A stretch of DNA of 64,000 bases, from assembly GCA_027559495.1 (NCBI GenBank), contig JAMXSV010000004.1:2159001-2223000 (forward strand). The letters are read 5' to 3'. Positions 1 to 11,129 of this stretch are shown here, one piece after another (position 1 is the stretch's first letter; every line of letters starts with the position of its first letter). The notes below the pieces were generated by a model that saw nothing but the letters and a program-made list of their open reading frames with translations, was not told the DNA's origin and ran no database searches. This DNA comes from Aurifilum marmelostoma. Lineage: Eukaryota; Ascomycota; Sordariomycetes; Diaporthales; Cryphonectriaceae. The position numbers were made by a program, and so were the translations under genes.

Positions 1-2055
1 GAAGGCCAGTTGGCTTTCTGGGACTGCTTGATTGCAGACAGTAATTAGGGTATTTCATTCCTGTCCCGGTTAGATTCCACACCAGTCAAAGTAAGTGAAA
101 CTGGCCCGGTCGAGGCCAGGAGGAGGTTGGGATCCAATCCTCACGCACCAACCAACCAACCAATGCATGCACACGCCATAACACATTGTATGGAAGGATG
201 CCAAATGCCTCGTCAGACTCCAGATCTAGCAAGTGGTGCCAGGAGGCTAAAGTTAGACTTTATTTATCCTATTTGGAATGGCAGAGAGACTGAGCTTAAT
301 GAGCTTCCAATATTCGTCGTGTCCGTCTTGTCTGTACCCGTACCACACACACAGCCTTGGCCTGCACAGGTATCACCGGACCCTGCTAGGCACACCTTAT
401 GGTGGTCCAGGGTTGTCAGCTTGAACCTCCTCCATCCAGCACTGTGATCGCCAAGTCTCTCACTCAGGATAGGATAAGACGAGGCTGAGTTTCAGCTTTC
501 TTCTTGTCTTCTTACTGCGGTCTTCAAAAAGTCAACATCCTAGACATTTCTACTATAGCGACAGAATAGCTTACTAATGCCACCGCCACAAGAGATAAAG
601 TAATAAGCACTGAGCATTGCGCTAACTTGCTACCATGGACTATGGTGCTGAGTGACTATGAATAATACCTGGCCGCTGGGAATACTGCTGTTCGTTGTGG
701 TTGCTGCGTGTACCACGGAGTGCAGGAAGAAGATCAATAAAGACACTCTGTTTCGAAGACAGGGAGGGGTAGGAGAAGAGGGAAAAAATTACAAATCCTT
801 CGTCCAGCGACCAACGTAGGGAGGGTTACATGGCAGAGCAGAGCAGAGGCTCAATTGGTGTTCTCAGAGATGTGGGAATGGAACATGAAAATGGAAGGTC
901 CAGGGCCCTGGTGGGTGCCCGTGTCCTCGCCCTCGTCCTGTCCTGTCCCTTCTGCGCCCCCCTGGCTATTTCCGGGTTGCTCGGGCTGTACAGCGACCAG
1001 CCTAAGGCGAACAACGATACGCCGAGACGCCCCCGATTTAGCTGGGTCAGCACTACCGCTACGGGGGTACCTCCTCACCTGCGCGTGGCAGGGCAGGGCA
1101 TGCTGGGCAGTACGTACTCCGCTGTAATGTCTTGGGTCCTGCAGTCAGCGCAATCCCAAGTGGAATCCAGCAGGCAGTCCAATTCTCGCTGTCACTCTTC
1201 CGTCCAATCCATCCATCATCCACTCTATGCACAACCCAGATCGACTTTCCACCTCTCCTCCACCCACCACACCCGACCCTTTTCTCGTTGCTGCACCGCA
1301 CCGCACCGCATCGCACCACACTTTACTGGCGCTGCTCTGCTCTGCTCTGCTCTTTGCAACACCTCGATTGGGAAACTGGAATTGGGCTGGGGCATGGGCT
1401 TTTGTACAATCTGTCCGTCCTGACCCATCTTGTTCCATTCTCTGTACCGTACCTTGCATCCTAACCACGAACTTACTCCGTACCGTACCGTCGTTTATTC
1501 CCGTCCCTTCGTTTTTTTTTCTCTTCCCTTCCTCCCCCTCTCTTCTTTTAACTTTTCCCCCCGCCAGCCGAACAAGACTGGAATTCTGTCTCTCTCTCTC
1601 TCTCTTCGATTCCTGACCTTTTCGCTCCCTTGGTCCCCCGCCCTTTTTGACATCTCCCGTCAGTCTCGGCCCCCACCAACCACGACACGACGACGACGAC
1701 CACCACCTCTTCCTCCTCCTCTGTCTCCCTTCTCTATCCATCGTCCTCGTCGCTCAATTCATCCCTTGATTCCGGGACCGACTTGCAATCCCAGAAACAG
1801 CCAAAATAATCAAGTCTCAACCTTGGCCGAACCATCCGAGCTGTATCCGCCTCAGTGCTGCACGATCTATCCCTGCCAAGGACTTCGCGACACGCAGTCA
1901 GATTTACAACATAAACGGTTGATCAGGCTAGAAATCACGACGCGCACGCAATTAAAAAGGGGCAGGTGACGCACGCCGGTTCCGACGAGGACGAGAGGCC
2001 CGACCTGGCGAGCACCGAGGCTTGACCGGGCCTGGCCCGCAACCCACATCTCGCC
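1..2055. other. Left-edge intergenic region and flippase upstream leader
   Basis: No convincing gene was found. Short open frames exist in several registers but lack codon bias or recognisable protein features. From about 1200 to 1760 the plus strand is strongly pyrimidine-rich (CT runs, repeated TACCGTACCG-type motifs near 1440-1490). This is typical of the promoter and 5' leader of a highly expressed fungal gene, so the stretch probably serves the flippase that starts at 2056. The transcription start cannot be fixed from sequence. Confidence 0.5.
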
Positions 2056-5000
2056 ATGACGCCCTCCACTCCGGACTCCAACGACGCGGGCGATGGCGCG
2101 ACCAGCGGTGGCAGCAGCCCCGACAAGAGGAGGCTAGACAAGACAGAGCGCGCCAGGTGGGCTACCAGGAAGATGACGGTCAGGAGCAGCCAGCTCAAGC
2201 GCCTGTCGCTGGTGGGCCGTCACAGAAAGTCTGTCACTTCGGAGAAGAAAAGACAATCGGGGGGCTCCGAGACCTTACAGTCCTCGCAAGCAAACCAGGA
2301 CGAAGATGACGACCAGGCTGACCACGCCGACGATTTGGATGGCGACGAGGCTGGCCACGCAGCTCCGCGCAAGCTGTACTTCAACCTACCTCTGCCGCAG
2401 AATCTCCTCGACGACGACGGCAACCCACGACAACAATTTACGCGTAACAAGATCAGAACCGCCAAATATACCCCATTATCCTTCATACCCAAGAACCTGT
2501 GGTTCCAATTTCAAAATGTCGCCAACGTCTTTTTCCTCTTCCTCGTCATCATTGTTGTAAGTTTGACTGACCCACCCACCCACACACCACCCCTTTCTCT
2601 GCTGCGCGTTACTGCTTTCCTTGCGCCGATGATGCGCGTGTTCGCCGCTCACCCTCTTTCGCCAGTTCTTTCCTATTTTCGGCGGCACCAATCCCGGCCT
2701 CAGTGCTGTACCTTTGATATGTATCGTTATCATCACCGCGATAAAGGACGCAATAGAAGACTACCGCCGTACAATCCTCGACATCGAACTCAATAATGCG
2801 GCCGTTCACCGTCTGCAGGGATGGAACAACCCAAACGTCCTCGAGGACAATGTCTCCACGTGGAGGAAGATCAAGAAGGCGACCTCGAGGTTCTTTGGAT
2901 CGATATGGCGTGCGATACGGGGGCTATGGAAGAAGGAGGATCCAGCCGCTCGGAGGCGGAGTCAAGGCATTTACGATGAGGACCCTCGCATGTCCGTCGA
3001 GACGAGGGTCACACATGGCGCCTCCACCCGGCGACAGTCGTATGTGTCTGCTGCCGAGGACATTCAGATGACCCCCGTCACATCGCCTCTGCCGAATCAG
3101 CAATCGCACGACCAGATGGATGCGCCGCCGCCCCAGACGAGCTACAACTTCCGGGAGCCAGAGGCCGAGACCAGGTATGAGAACATCCAGGGAGATATCA
3201 TCAACCACGACTTGGATGCGCCTGGCAAGGCTCGTTTCCACAAAGATGCTTGGAAAAGTCTGCAGGTTGGCGATTTTGTGCGTATCTATGGTGACGACGA
3301 ACTTCCGGCGGATATCATCATCTTGTCAACCTCGGACCCCGACGGGGCGTGTTATGTGGAGACGAAGAATCTGGACGGCGAGACAAACTTGAAGGTGCGC
3401 CAGGCCTTGCGGTGCGGCCGATCCATGAAGCACGCGAGGGACTGCGAGAGGGCACAATTCATGATCGACAGCGAACCGCCCCAGGCCAATCTCTACAAAT
3501 ACAATGGTGCGATCAAGTGGGAGCAGGATGTGAATGGCTCGCCTCGTGAGATGTCAGAGCCTGTCACCATCGACAACGTTCTGCTCCGTGGCTGCAACGT
3601 GCGGAATACCGAGTGGGTTCTTGGTGTGGTCCTCTTCACCGGTCACGACACCAAGATCATGATGAATGCCGGCGCCACGCCTAGCAAGCGGGCCAGAATT
3701 GCCAGAGGACTCAACTTCAACGTCATCTGCAACTTTGTCTTCCTGTTTTTCATGTGCTTTGTGGCAGCCATCGACAACGGTGTTGCTTGGGCAAAGACTG
3801 ACGCGTCTCTGTACTACTTCGACTTCGGATCGATCGGATCAACGCCTTCCATGACCGGTTTCATCACTTTCTGGGCGGCATTGATCGTGTTCCAGAACTT
3901 GATCCCCATCTCGCTCTACATTTCTCTGGAAATCGTGCGGACGCTGCAGGCTGTATTCATCTACAGCGACGCCGAAATGTACTACGAACCGATCGACCAG
4001 CCTTGTGTGCCAAAATCCTGGAACATCTCGGACGACCTGGGCCAGGTGGAATACATTTTCTCCGACAAGACCGGCACTCTGACCCAAAACGTGATGGAGT
4101 TCAAAAAGGCAACAATCAACGGCCAGCCTTACGGAGAGGCATACACTGAAGCCCAGGCAGGCATGCAGAAGCGTGCTGGAGTCGATGTCGAGAAAGAAGG
4201 TGCTAGGATTCGAGCTGAGATTGAGATCGCCAAGGTGAAGGCCCTCAAGGGCCTCAGAGACCTGCACGACAACCCTTTCCTGCACGACAACGAGGTGACC
4301 TTCATCGCGCCCGATTTCGTGGACGACCTGTCCGGAATGCACGGCGAGGAGCAGAAGCAGGCAAACGAGGAGTTCATGTTGGCGCTGGCATTGTGTCACA
4401 CAGTCATCGCGGAGAAGCAGCCTGGGGACCCGCCCAAGATGCTGTTCAAAGCACAATCTCCTGATGAGGCTGCCTTGGTGGCCACGGCTCGCGATATGGG
4501 CTTTACTGTGCTCGGGCACACAGGTGACGGAATAAACGTAAACGTTTTGGGCGAAGACCGGCATTACCCGATCCTCAACACCATCGAGTTCAACTCCAGC
4601 AGGAAGAGGATGAGCGCAATTGTGCGCCTGCCAGACGGAAGGATCGTGCTGTACTGCAAGGGCGCCGACAGCGTCATCTATGCCCGGCTCAAGAGAGGAG
4701 AGCAGCAAGAGTTGCGCAGGGAGACTGGGGAGCATCTCGAGCTGTTTGCCCGGGAAGGACTGCGAACGCTGTGCATTGCCAAGCGCTACCTGACGGAGCA
4801 GGAGTACATTACGTGGCAGAAGGAGCACCAAGCTGCTTCTACAGCCCTGGAAGACCGAGAAGAGAAAATGGAAGCAGTTGCCGACGTTATCGAGCAAGAC
4901 CTGACCCTACTAGGTGGTACCGCCATTGAGGACAGGCTGCAAGACGGAGTACCCGACAGCATTGCCCTATTGGCCGAGGGTGGTATCAAGCTCTGGGTTC

Positions 5001-5879
5001 TGACGGGCGACAAGGTCGAGACTGCCATCAACATCGGATTTTCCTGCAACCTTTTGAACAACGAGATGGAGATGATCCGGCTGCAGGCTGTGGAAGACGA
5101 GTCCGGCAAGACCCCCTCGGACCAGTATGTGCGGGAGGTCGAGGCCGCGCTCGATGAGAATCTAGCTGTCTTCGGCATCACCGGTAGCGATGAGGACCTC
5201 AGGCGTGCGCGACACGAGCACAAGGCGCCTCCCCCAACGCACGCCCTCGTCATTGACGGCTTCACGCTCAGATGGGTGCTGGACGAGAGGATTAAGCAGA
5301 AGTTCCTGCTTCTCTGCAAGAACTGCAAGTCTGTGCTCTGCTGCCGTGTGAGTCCGGCGCAGAAGGCTGCGGTTGTCTCCATGGTCAAGAACGGTTTGGA
5401 TGTCATGACCTTGTCGATCGGCGATGGCGCAAACGACGTGGCAATGATCCAGGAGGCCGACGTTGGTGTCGGTATTGCCGGAGAGGAAGGTCGACAGGCT
5501 GTCATGTCCTCGGACTATGCCATTGGCCAATTCCGCTTCTTGCAGAGGCTCGTCCTAGTCCACGGACGGTGGTCCTACCGCCGCCTGGCCGAGACCATCA
5601 GCAACTTCTTCTACAAGAACATGATCTGGACGTTTTCCATCTTCTGGTATCAGGTGTTTTGCGATTTCGACATCACGTACATCTTCGAGTACTCGTACAT
5701 CATTATGTTCAACCTCTTCTTCACCTCGATTCCCGTCATCCTTATGGGTGTGCTGGATCAGGATGTGTCTGATGCTGTCTCACTCGCTGTTCCGCAACTT
5801 TACCGCCGAGGCATCGAGCGGCTGGAGTGGACACAGCGAAAGTTCTGGTAAGTTCTCCCTCCCCCCCCCCCTCCTCCTC

Positions 5880-5915
<36 letters not shown>

Positions 5916-6900
5916 GGGCGTACGAAGAAAAACACAAATGTATGACGATTTTGCTGACTCTCAAGCTAGGCTCTACATGCTGGACGGCATCTACCAGTCG
6001 GTCATGGTCTTCTTCATCCCATATCTCACTGTGGTCAACAGCCCCTTCGTCAGCTTCAACGGCCTCGACGTCTCCGAACGGTACCGTCTTGGTTGCTATA
6101 TTGCCCACCCTGCTGTGATCACTATCAACCTCTATATTTTGATCAATACCTATCGTTGGGACTGGGTGATGCTGCTGGTTGTCATTATCAGTGATCTCTT
6201 CATCTTCTTCTGGACTGGTGTCTACACGGCGACGAGTTCTTCGGCCACTTTCTACGATGCTGCGCCGCAGGTCTATGCCGAGGCCACCTTTTGGGCGTGT
6301 TACTTTATCACTCCGGTCGTCTGCATCTTCCCCCGATTTGCCATCAAGGCTCTGCAAAAGGTATACTTCCCTTACGATGTCGACATTGTACGTGAGCAGG
6401 TCACCATGGGCCTGTTTGATCGGATTCTCAGCCCGGAGAAGACCGACACCGCTCTCGAGTCCTCGTCGACCGGGTCCAGCCATTCGTCAAAGAAGACCAA
6501 GCATAGCAAATATGCCAGTGTCGACGAGGACAGGCGGCCAATATATCCTCCTTCTGTTGCCACGCACAATACGAGAGCACAGAATGGGAGCGACGGCACG
6601 AATTACACGGGACACGAGCACGACATGTCAGCTCGTCCAGTTTCTACTGAGATGACCGATTCGTACCCGGTGCGTCAGTCGATAGACCGCGCCAGGCCTT
6701 CGTACGACAGGATACGAGCGTCAATGGATCGCGTCCGCCCGAGTTTCGAAGCCAGCCGTGACTTCACCTCAGCTGCGAGACTCAGCCGCGTCGAGTCCAC
6801 ACACTCGACACACCGCACCTCCGGCACCCTGCTCAACAGGACACGCATGCGGGGGCTGTCCATAATATCTGCCAAGAGCAAACATAATAATCAACCATAG
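2056..6900 (+). CDS. DNF1: P4-type phospholipid-translocating ATPase (Dnf1/Dnf2-like flippase)
   Basis: Flips aminophospholipids or phosphatidylcholine-type lipids from the outer to the cytoplasmic leaflet of plasma and endosomal membranes. Exons 2056-2556, 2666-5847 and 5970-6900 give 1537 aa, close to the yeast Dnf proteins. Visible P4-ATPase motifs: DGETNLK (D404, actuator), PISLYISLE in TM4 (about 581), DKTGTLTQN with phosphorylated D634, SPDEAALV in the nucleotide-binding domain and GDGANDVAM (about 1087). The insertion after TM2 (FFGSIWRAIRGLW region) is typical of the Dnf1/2 group rather than Drs2. Intron 1 (2557-2665) is phase 0. Intron 2 uses donor 5848 and acceptor 5969 with a GCTGAC branch site, which restores the KFW-LYMLDG junction. 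An AG at 5914 inside the CA repeat gives the wrong frame. N- and C-terminal tails are long, charged and Ser-rich. Dnf activity usually needs a Cdc50-family partner, not encoded here. Confidence 0.95.
5861..5913. repeat. Poly-C tract plus (AC)16 microsatellite in flippase intron 2
   Basis: An 11-base C run (5861-5871) is followed by CTCCTCCTCA and a perfect AC dinucleotide repeat (5881-5913), all inside the second flippase intron. The tract ends in ACAG, which looks like a splice acceptor, but the reading frame requires the acceptor at 5969. It should be length-polymorphic. Confidence 0.9.
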
Positions 6901-8095
6901 AAGTCGTGGTGGAAAACATATACCACACACACACCACCCACCTCGTTTCACACCTACACACTCTCTTTCGTTGCCGGATTGTACATTACACACGAACGGA
7001 CGGCCCTTCTCCTCTTCCCTTTCGCACCCTGTCGATATTCGGATTTGATGCATTTACGATTCTTTCACTCCGCATGCAGTGACCCATGTGTACTCTTCCC
7101 CAGCAACGCGCAAAACGGGAAGAAAAAAGGAAAGAAACAAAGATCAAAAGGAGGGAATGGCCAGCCTATAGATTGTCACTCAATACCCGTGTGTACGCGC
7201 TGCTGGGGATTCCTACCGACGTCACTATTGTCATTCTTTGATTGTTTCTTATTTTTCCCTTCTTTTCGGTGGAACTTTCGGGGAAGGTTTTGGCCTTTTT
7301 TGTTTATTGGCCTTCCCTACTTTGGCGTTGATGGGCGCAGGAGATCAAGAAAGGCGAAAGAAGGCTTGCAATTTTCTCTTGGGTTTAAACACTTGTAGGG
7401 AGGAAGTCGGCGGGAGTGTAAGATGTTACATGAATGAAGAGAGCACACTGCATGTTGTGTCCCAAGATCAGACGAGGAGAGGAGGACTGAATTTTGAGGG
7501 TCAAGTCACACAGTTGGGACAGGGAGGGGAGGCAGGCATCATGCACATATATATACCTAAGGGGGAGAGGAGGAGGGGGGGGGGGGTTGAGAGAGAACTT
7601 GGGTTGAGCAGTATGAAGAAGATGGTTAGAGTATGAGATGAGGATGGGTTTGTAAGGATGGGTGGACACAGGCAAGCCTACCTGCTTGCTCTGCCAGCAC
7701 CCTAGCTTACCTACTTATCTTACGCCTTTCAATGAATACCAATAGCATATTTGTTATTTTTCAATACTGCCCTTTATGCTTCTTATTACTTGGAAGCAAC
7801 TGGGGCTTTTCAATTATGGTGGTTGCCGATATGCATGCTCTCCTGGGTGTAATTATGTTGACCCATCAGCTGCTGGTCCTTGTGGCATCGAAACATACTA
7901 AAGGGAAGCTATGAACTCTGGGCTTACAATATTTTCTGACAGTAGATCTACCACTCAAGGACTGAGAAAAAGTCATCAAAGATATGGACTGCCATCATCG
8001 TCTTGAGTTACTGGATCTTCAATGTGCAGGTGCAGGGTTAATTGTCCAACCTTGATGTGCTTGTCTTCACATATATCAAGACTTGATTGTCAACT
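6901..8095. other. 3' flank of flippase gene; no gene seen
   Basis: CA-rich stretch just after the stop (6920-6965), then pyrimidine-rich sequence, a purine-rich block (7480-7640) with a 12-base G run at 7575-7586, and AT-richer sequence to about 8040. It probably contains the flippase 3' UTR. The open frames here have no protein-like features. Confidence 0.5.
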
Positions 8096-9215
8096 AGGCG
8101 GGAGGTACCCTGTTTTTCATGTCCCTCTTTGCCAGGTGCAGGTTGAGGTGTTGACTGTCGAACTTCCTTATGGGTTTCCCCTTCCTGAACACCAATCATC
8201 GATTGTCAAATGGCGGGAGCCATCTTACCCTCATGTCCTGCTGTTGGTCAAGTCAAGGTAATCTGTTGGATTTTCAGTGTGCTTCTCCTTTCATATGTCA
8301 AGTCTAGTTTGCTGATTGCTAGATGGCGGGAGCCACCCCACCTATGTGCTACATTGCCAGGTATCAAAGGTGTCTATCGAAATTTCATGTGCTTTTCTTT
8401 TCAAACATCAAGTATTGGATGCTCAATGGCGGGAGCCACCCTGTCTTCATGTCCTTTTGTGCCAGATCATGTGCACATGTAATTGCGAGTGCAAGGAGAA
8501 ATCCAAGTGGCGGGAGCTATCCCAACCTCACGGTTCTTTTCATGCCAGGTATAGGTGCAGCTGTAAAGGCTAGTACGGATAGAGATACAAACTGCGGGAG
8601 CCACCCTGAACTTTGTCTTTTTCCCTGGCCAGATATAGGTGTAGATGTGGATCCAAGTAGAATTTCTATATGGCGGGAGTCACTAACTCAGTATGTCTCT
8701 GCTAGGCGCGGGTGCAAATGTGAGTCCTGGGTGTGAAATGGCGGGAACCACCCTACCACTCAAAACAACATCTTTTTTCACCAGATGCAAACATGAACAT
8801 TGACAGTGGAGTGGCGAGAGCAACCGCCCCCCCCCCCCGGCCCTCACACCCCTTCCAAGGTCACATCCTTGATTAATTTTCTTGATTAAATTGCAGACTT
8901 ATATTGAAGGCAATGTAGCGGGTGCTACCTTGCCCTTCAAAGTAATATTGCTTTTGTCAGGTGCAGGTATTGAACTCCAAATGTAAGATGACAAGAGTGA
9001 TTTTGATTTTCATAGTAGCAGCCTTAACTTTTTTCTGTCAAGGTGCAGACACATATATTACAGGTGATGTGGCGGGAGCAACCATGCCCCCAAAGGAATA
9101 TCATTCTCTGCTAGGTACAGATGTCGGACATCGAATGTCGAATGTCCAATGCCGAATCGCGAGAGTCACCCTGTCCCTACATTCTCCTTTGCTAGGTGCA
9201 GGTGTCGAACGTCGA
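8096..9215. repeat. Degenerate tandem array, about 12 units with a GGCGGGAGCCACCC core
   Basis: A core resembling ATGGCGGGAGCCACCC recurs at about 8096, 8210, 8323, 8426, 8506, 8591, 8670, 8738, 8811, 8914, 9067 and 9152. Spacing is mostly 68-114 bp, with one gap of about 150 bp that may hide a further decayed copy near 8988. A second shared block, a T/C tract followed by GCCAGGTGCAGGT or similar, lies about 35-45 bp after each core. Units therefore look like diverged copies of one roughly 80-bp sequence in head-to-tail order. No long frame runs through the array. It may be an old minisatellite or a tandemly amplified element; its function is unknown. Confidence 0.8.
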
Positions 9216-9413
9216 GTAAATGTCGTCAATAAGGACAGAGGACAGTCTTGGGAATATTTCAAGACTTTGCTGCCATAGCAGCAAGTGTTTCGAAGTTTCT
9301 AGCATGAACGAATATATTTGCTAGAGCTAATGATAGTAATCATGTGCTAGACATTCCAAAAGACTTGAACCTAGATACCTTCCCCCTTTCGCAATAATGA
9401 CTGGGCTCAGCTT

Positions 9414-11129
9414 TTAGTGCACTCTACCATTCTTTGACTTCCGTCCGCCTCGAGTAGGACGGTAGTCTTCGTCGCTGTCCTCAGACTTGGGTCCCCGCTG
9501 GCGCTTCCGGGCAATTGGCTCGAAGAACTCTTCTATGTACTGCACCTTTTGCTTCCGCTGGCGCGTGGTACGAGCAGGCTTCTGCTCCTCCTCGCCGTTG
9601 TGGACTGCGCTCATATTCTGACCCTCTATATCCAGCTCGGGATTCAGAACTGTCTCCGCCGTTTCAGCGGCACCAAGATCCTGAGGATCGGTCGTATCAG
9701 CAACATCAGCTTCCTCCTCCTCTTCCTCCTCCTCCTTCGCCTTCCGCTTCCGACCCACGGTGGGTTTGTTGCGGGTCAGCAAGTGCTCTAGAGGGCAGAC
9801 ACAGCTCTCCCAGCCCTTGTTGCCCTCTCTGGTGCTGGCCTTGCAGCGCTGGCAGTTCTGGCCGTGCTCGATAAACAGTTGGTGAAGCCCGTATTTGAGG
9901 TGGTCAGGGATCCGCAGGTCCAGGTGTGCGAATGCCTTCTCTCGTCCGGTGTCTTCTCGAATATCTGCCGGCAGCCAGCCAAGCCATTGTGCTATCCGGA
10001 AGCAGTGGGTATCCACAGCGAAGCAAGGTTCTTGGAGACAGAACAGGATCACGCAGGCGGCGGTCTTCACGCCGACACCCCTGAGAACGACCAGCTCATT
10101 CATGGCCTCTTCTATAGACAAGATCCGAAGGTGCTCGAGAGAGATGACGTCGTTCTCGAACATCCATATCTCCATATCCTTCTGACTCTGCGTCAGCTTG
10201 TCCGCACCCGGCACGTCAGCAGGTACCCCATCTGTCTTTTCCCGCTTGAATGCAGCTGCGCGCGTGGAATTGACGCCATGAGTCGTCTCGAGGATGTTCA
10301 GGACGGATTTGCTGCCGATTTCCTGGAGACCACCAGAGCGGATGACGGATTTGAGCTCCTCTGCTCCTCGCAAGCGGACCTCGTTCCAGTCGATGCAATT
10401 ATTGACGGGGGTGATCTCTTGGCCGTCGATCACGACGGACTTGTTCACGGTTCCGTACGACTCGACGATATTCTGGATAGCTTTATCGGCGTTCTTCATG
10501 GTAGTAGAACCGCTCAGCACAGTCCGACAGAGGCCGTCGACCAGAAGCTGAGTCTCGCCACAGCCAGCAACCTCAAGAGAAGGTGGCGGGATCTTGGCAG
10601 GTCGCTCGAAGCCCAGCTTGCCACCGGCGTGTTGCTCCTTCAGAATGTCATAGACCCGCTGGCAGTCCTCTGCTGATGGGCCGCCCCGCTCTGCCCAAGG
10701 ACTCTCGCCCCATGGCACCTTTGTCCTCTGTTGGTAGGGAGACTGGTCCTTGACGGGAATTCGCTTCTTGGCAGTGGCCTTTTTCTTTCCCTGCTCTTTC
10801 TTGTGGTCGCTGCCCTCGTCCCTGGCTGGCTGGTTTCCATCTCTGTTTCCATCTTCCTCTGCGAGATCCGACTGCGCCTTAGAGATATTCAACTGGATCT
10901 GGCTCTGTGTCGGCGTCTTTGAGTCGGGGTCGGGTGTGTTCGCTTCGGAAGTAGGTGTGTTGGCAGCGGGAGCTGTGACGGATTCGGATTTTGCAGAACG
11001 TCCATCTTTGGCCACTTTGGCAAGGCCCATTCCATGGGGAAGCATGACATAGCCATCTGGTACATTTTTTGCAGCATCCAAAGCATTGCTAGCCTCCTTG
11101 CCCATAGAGCTAGATTGTTCAGAAGCCAT
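9414..11129 (-). CDS. HhH-GPD superfamily DNA glycosylase (endonuclease III-like)
   Basis: Predicted base-excision-repair glycosylase, 571 aa, no intron. The N-terminal ~140 residues are low-complexity and charged with Lys-rich segments (possible nuclear localisation). The catalytic core spans about 190-450. The helix-hairpin-helix reads LRGVGVKTAACV at about 349-360 and is followed by AVDTHCFRIAQWLGW. Lys355 and Asp373 match the lyase lysine and catalytic aspartate of endonuclease III, so a bifunctional glycosylase/AP-lyase is plausible. Four cysteines follow (426, 429, 443, 445) with spacing C-x2-C-x13-C-x1-C, unlike the C-x6-C-x2-C-x5-C [4Fe-4S] loop of endonuclease III. The C-terminal tail has a Glu run (465-473) and basic KRK clusters. 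Substrate is unknown. It is isolated between long non-coding stretches. Confidence 0.85.
   Translation of the reverse strand: MASEQSSSMGKEASNALDAAKNVPDGYVMLPHGMGLAKVAKDGRSAKSESVTAPAANTPTSEANTPDPDSKTPTQSQIQLNISKAQSDLAEEDGNRDGNQPARDEGSDHKKEQGKKKATAKKRIPVKDQSPYQQRTKVPWGESPWAERGGPSAEDCQRVYDILKEQHAGGKLGFERPAKIPPPSLEVAGCGETQLLVDGLCRTVLSGSTTMKNADKAIQNIVESYGTVNKSVVIDGQEITPVNNCIDWNEVRLRGAEELKSVIRSGGLQEIGSKSVLNILETTHGVNSTRAAAFKREKTDGVPADVPGADKLTQSQKDMEIWMFENDVISLEHLRILSIEEAMNELVVLRGVGVKTAACVILFCLQEPCFAVDTHCFRIAQWLGWLPADIREDTGREKAFAHLDLRIPDHLKYGLHQLFIEHGQNCQRCKASTREGNKGWESCVCPLEHLLTRNKPTVGRKRKAKEEEEEEEEADVADTTDPQDLGAAETAETVLNPELDIEGQNMSAVHNGEEEQKPARTTRQRKQKVQYIEEFFEPIARKRQRGPKSEDSDEDYRPTRGGRKSKNGRVH

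Noticed and set aside
830..1423. 197-aa plus-strand frame upstream of the flippase
   Set aside because: It overlaps equally long frames on both strands, has no motifs, and lies in promoter-like pyrimidine-rich DNA.
3839..4897. 352-aa antisense frame inside the flippase
   Set aside because: It lies opposite conserved flippase coding sequence and has no family features; it is a by-product of codon bias.
5911..5914. Splice acceptor at the end of the CA repeat in flippase intron 2
   Set aside because: Using it puts exon 3 out of frame and meets a stop; the acceptor at 5969 restores the conserved junction.
8096..9215. CRISPR-like interpretation of the repeat array
   Set aside because: The repeats are degenerate, spacing is irregular, inter-core sequence is itself repeated, and the window is eukaryotic.
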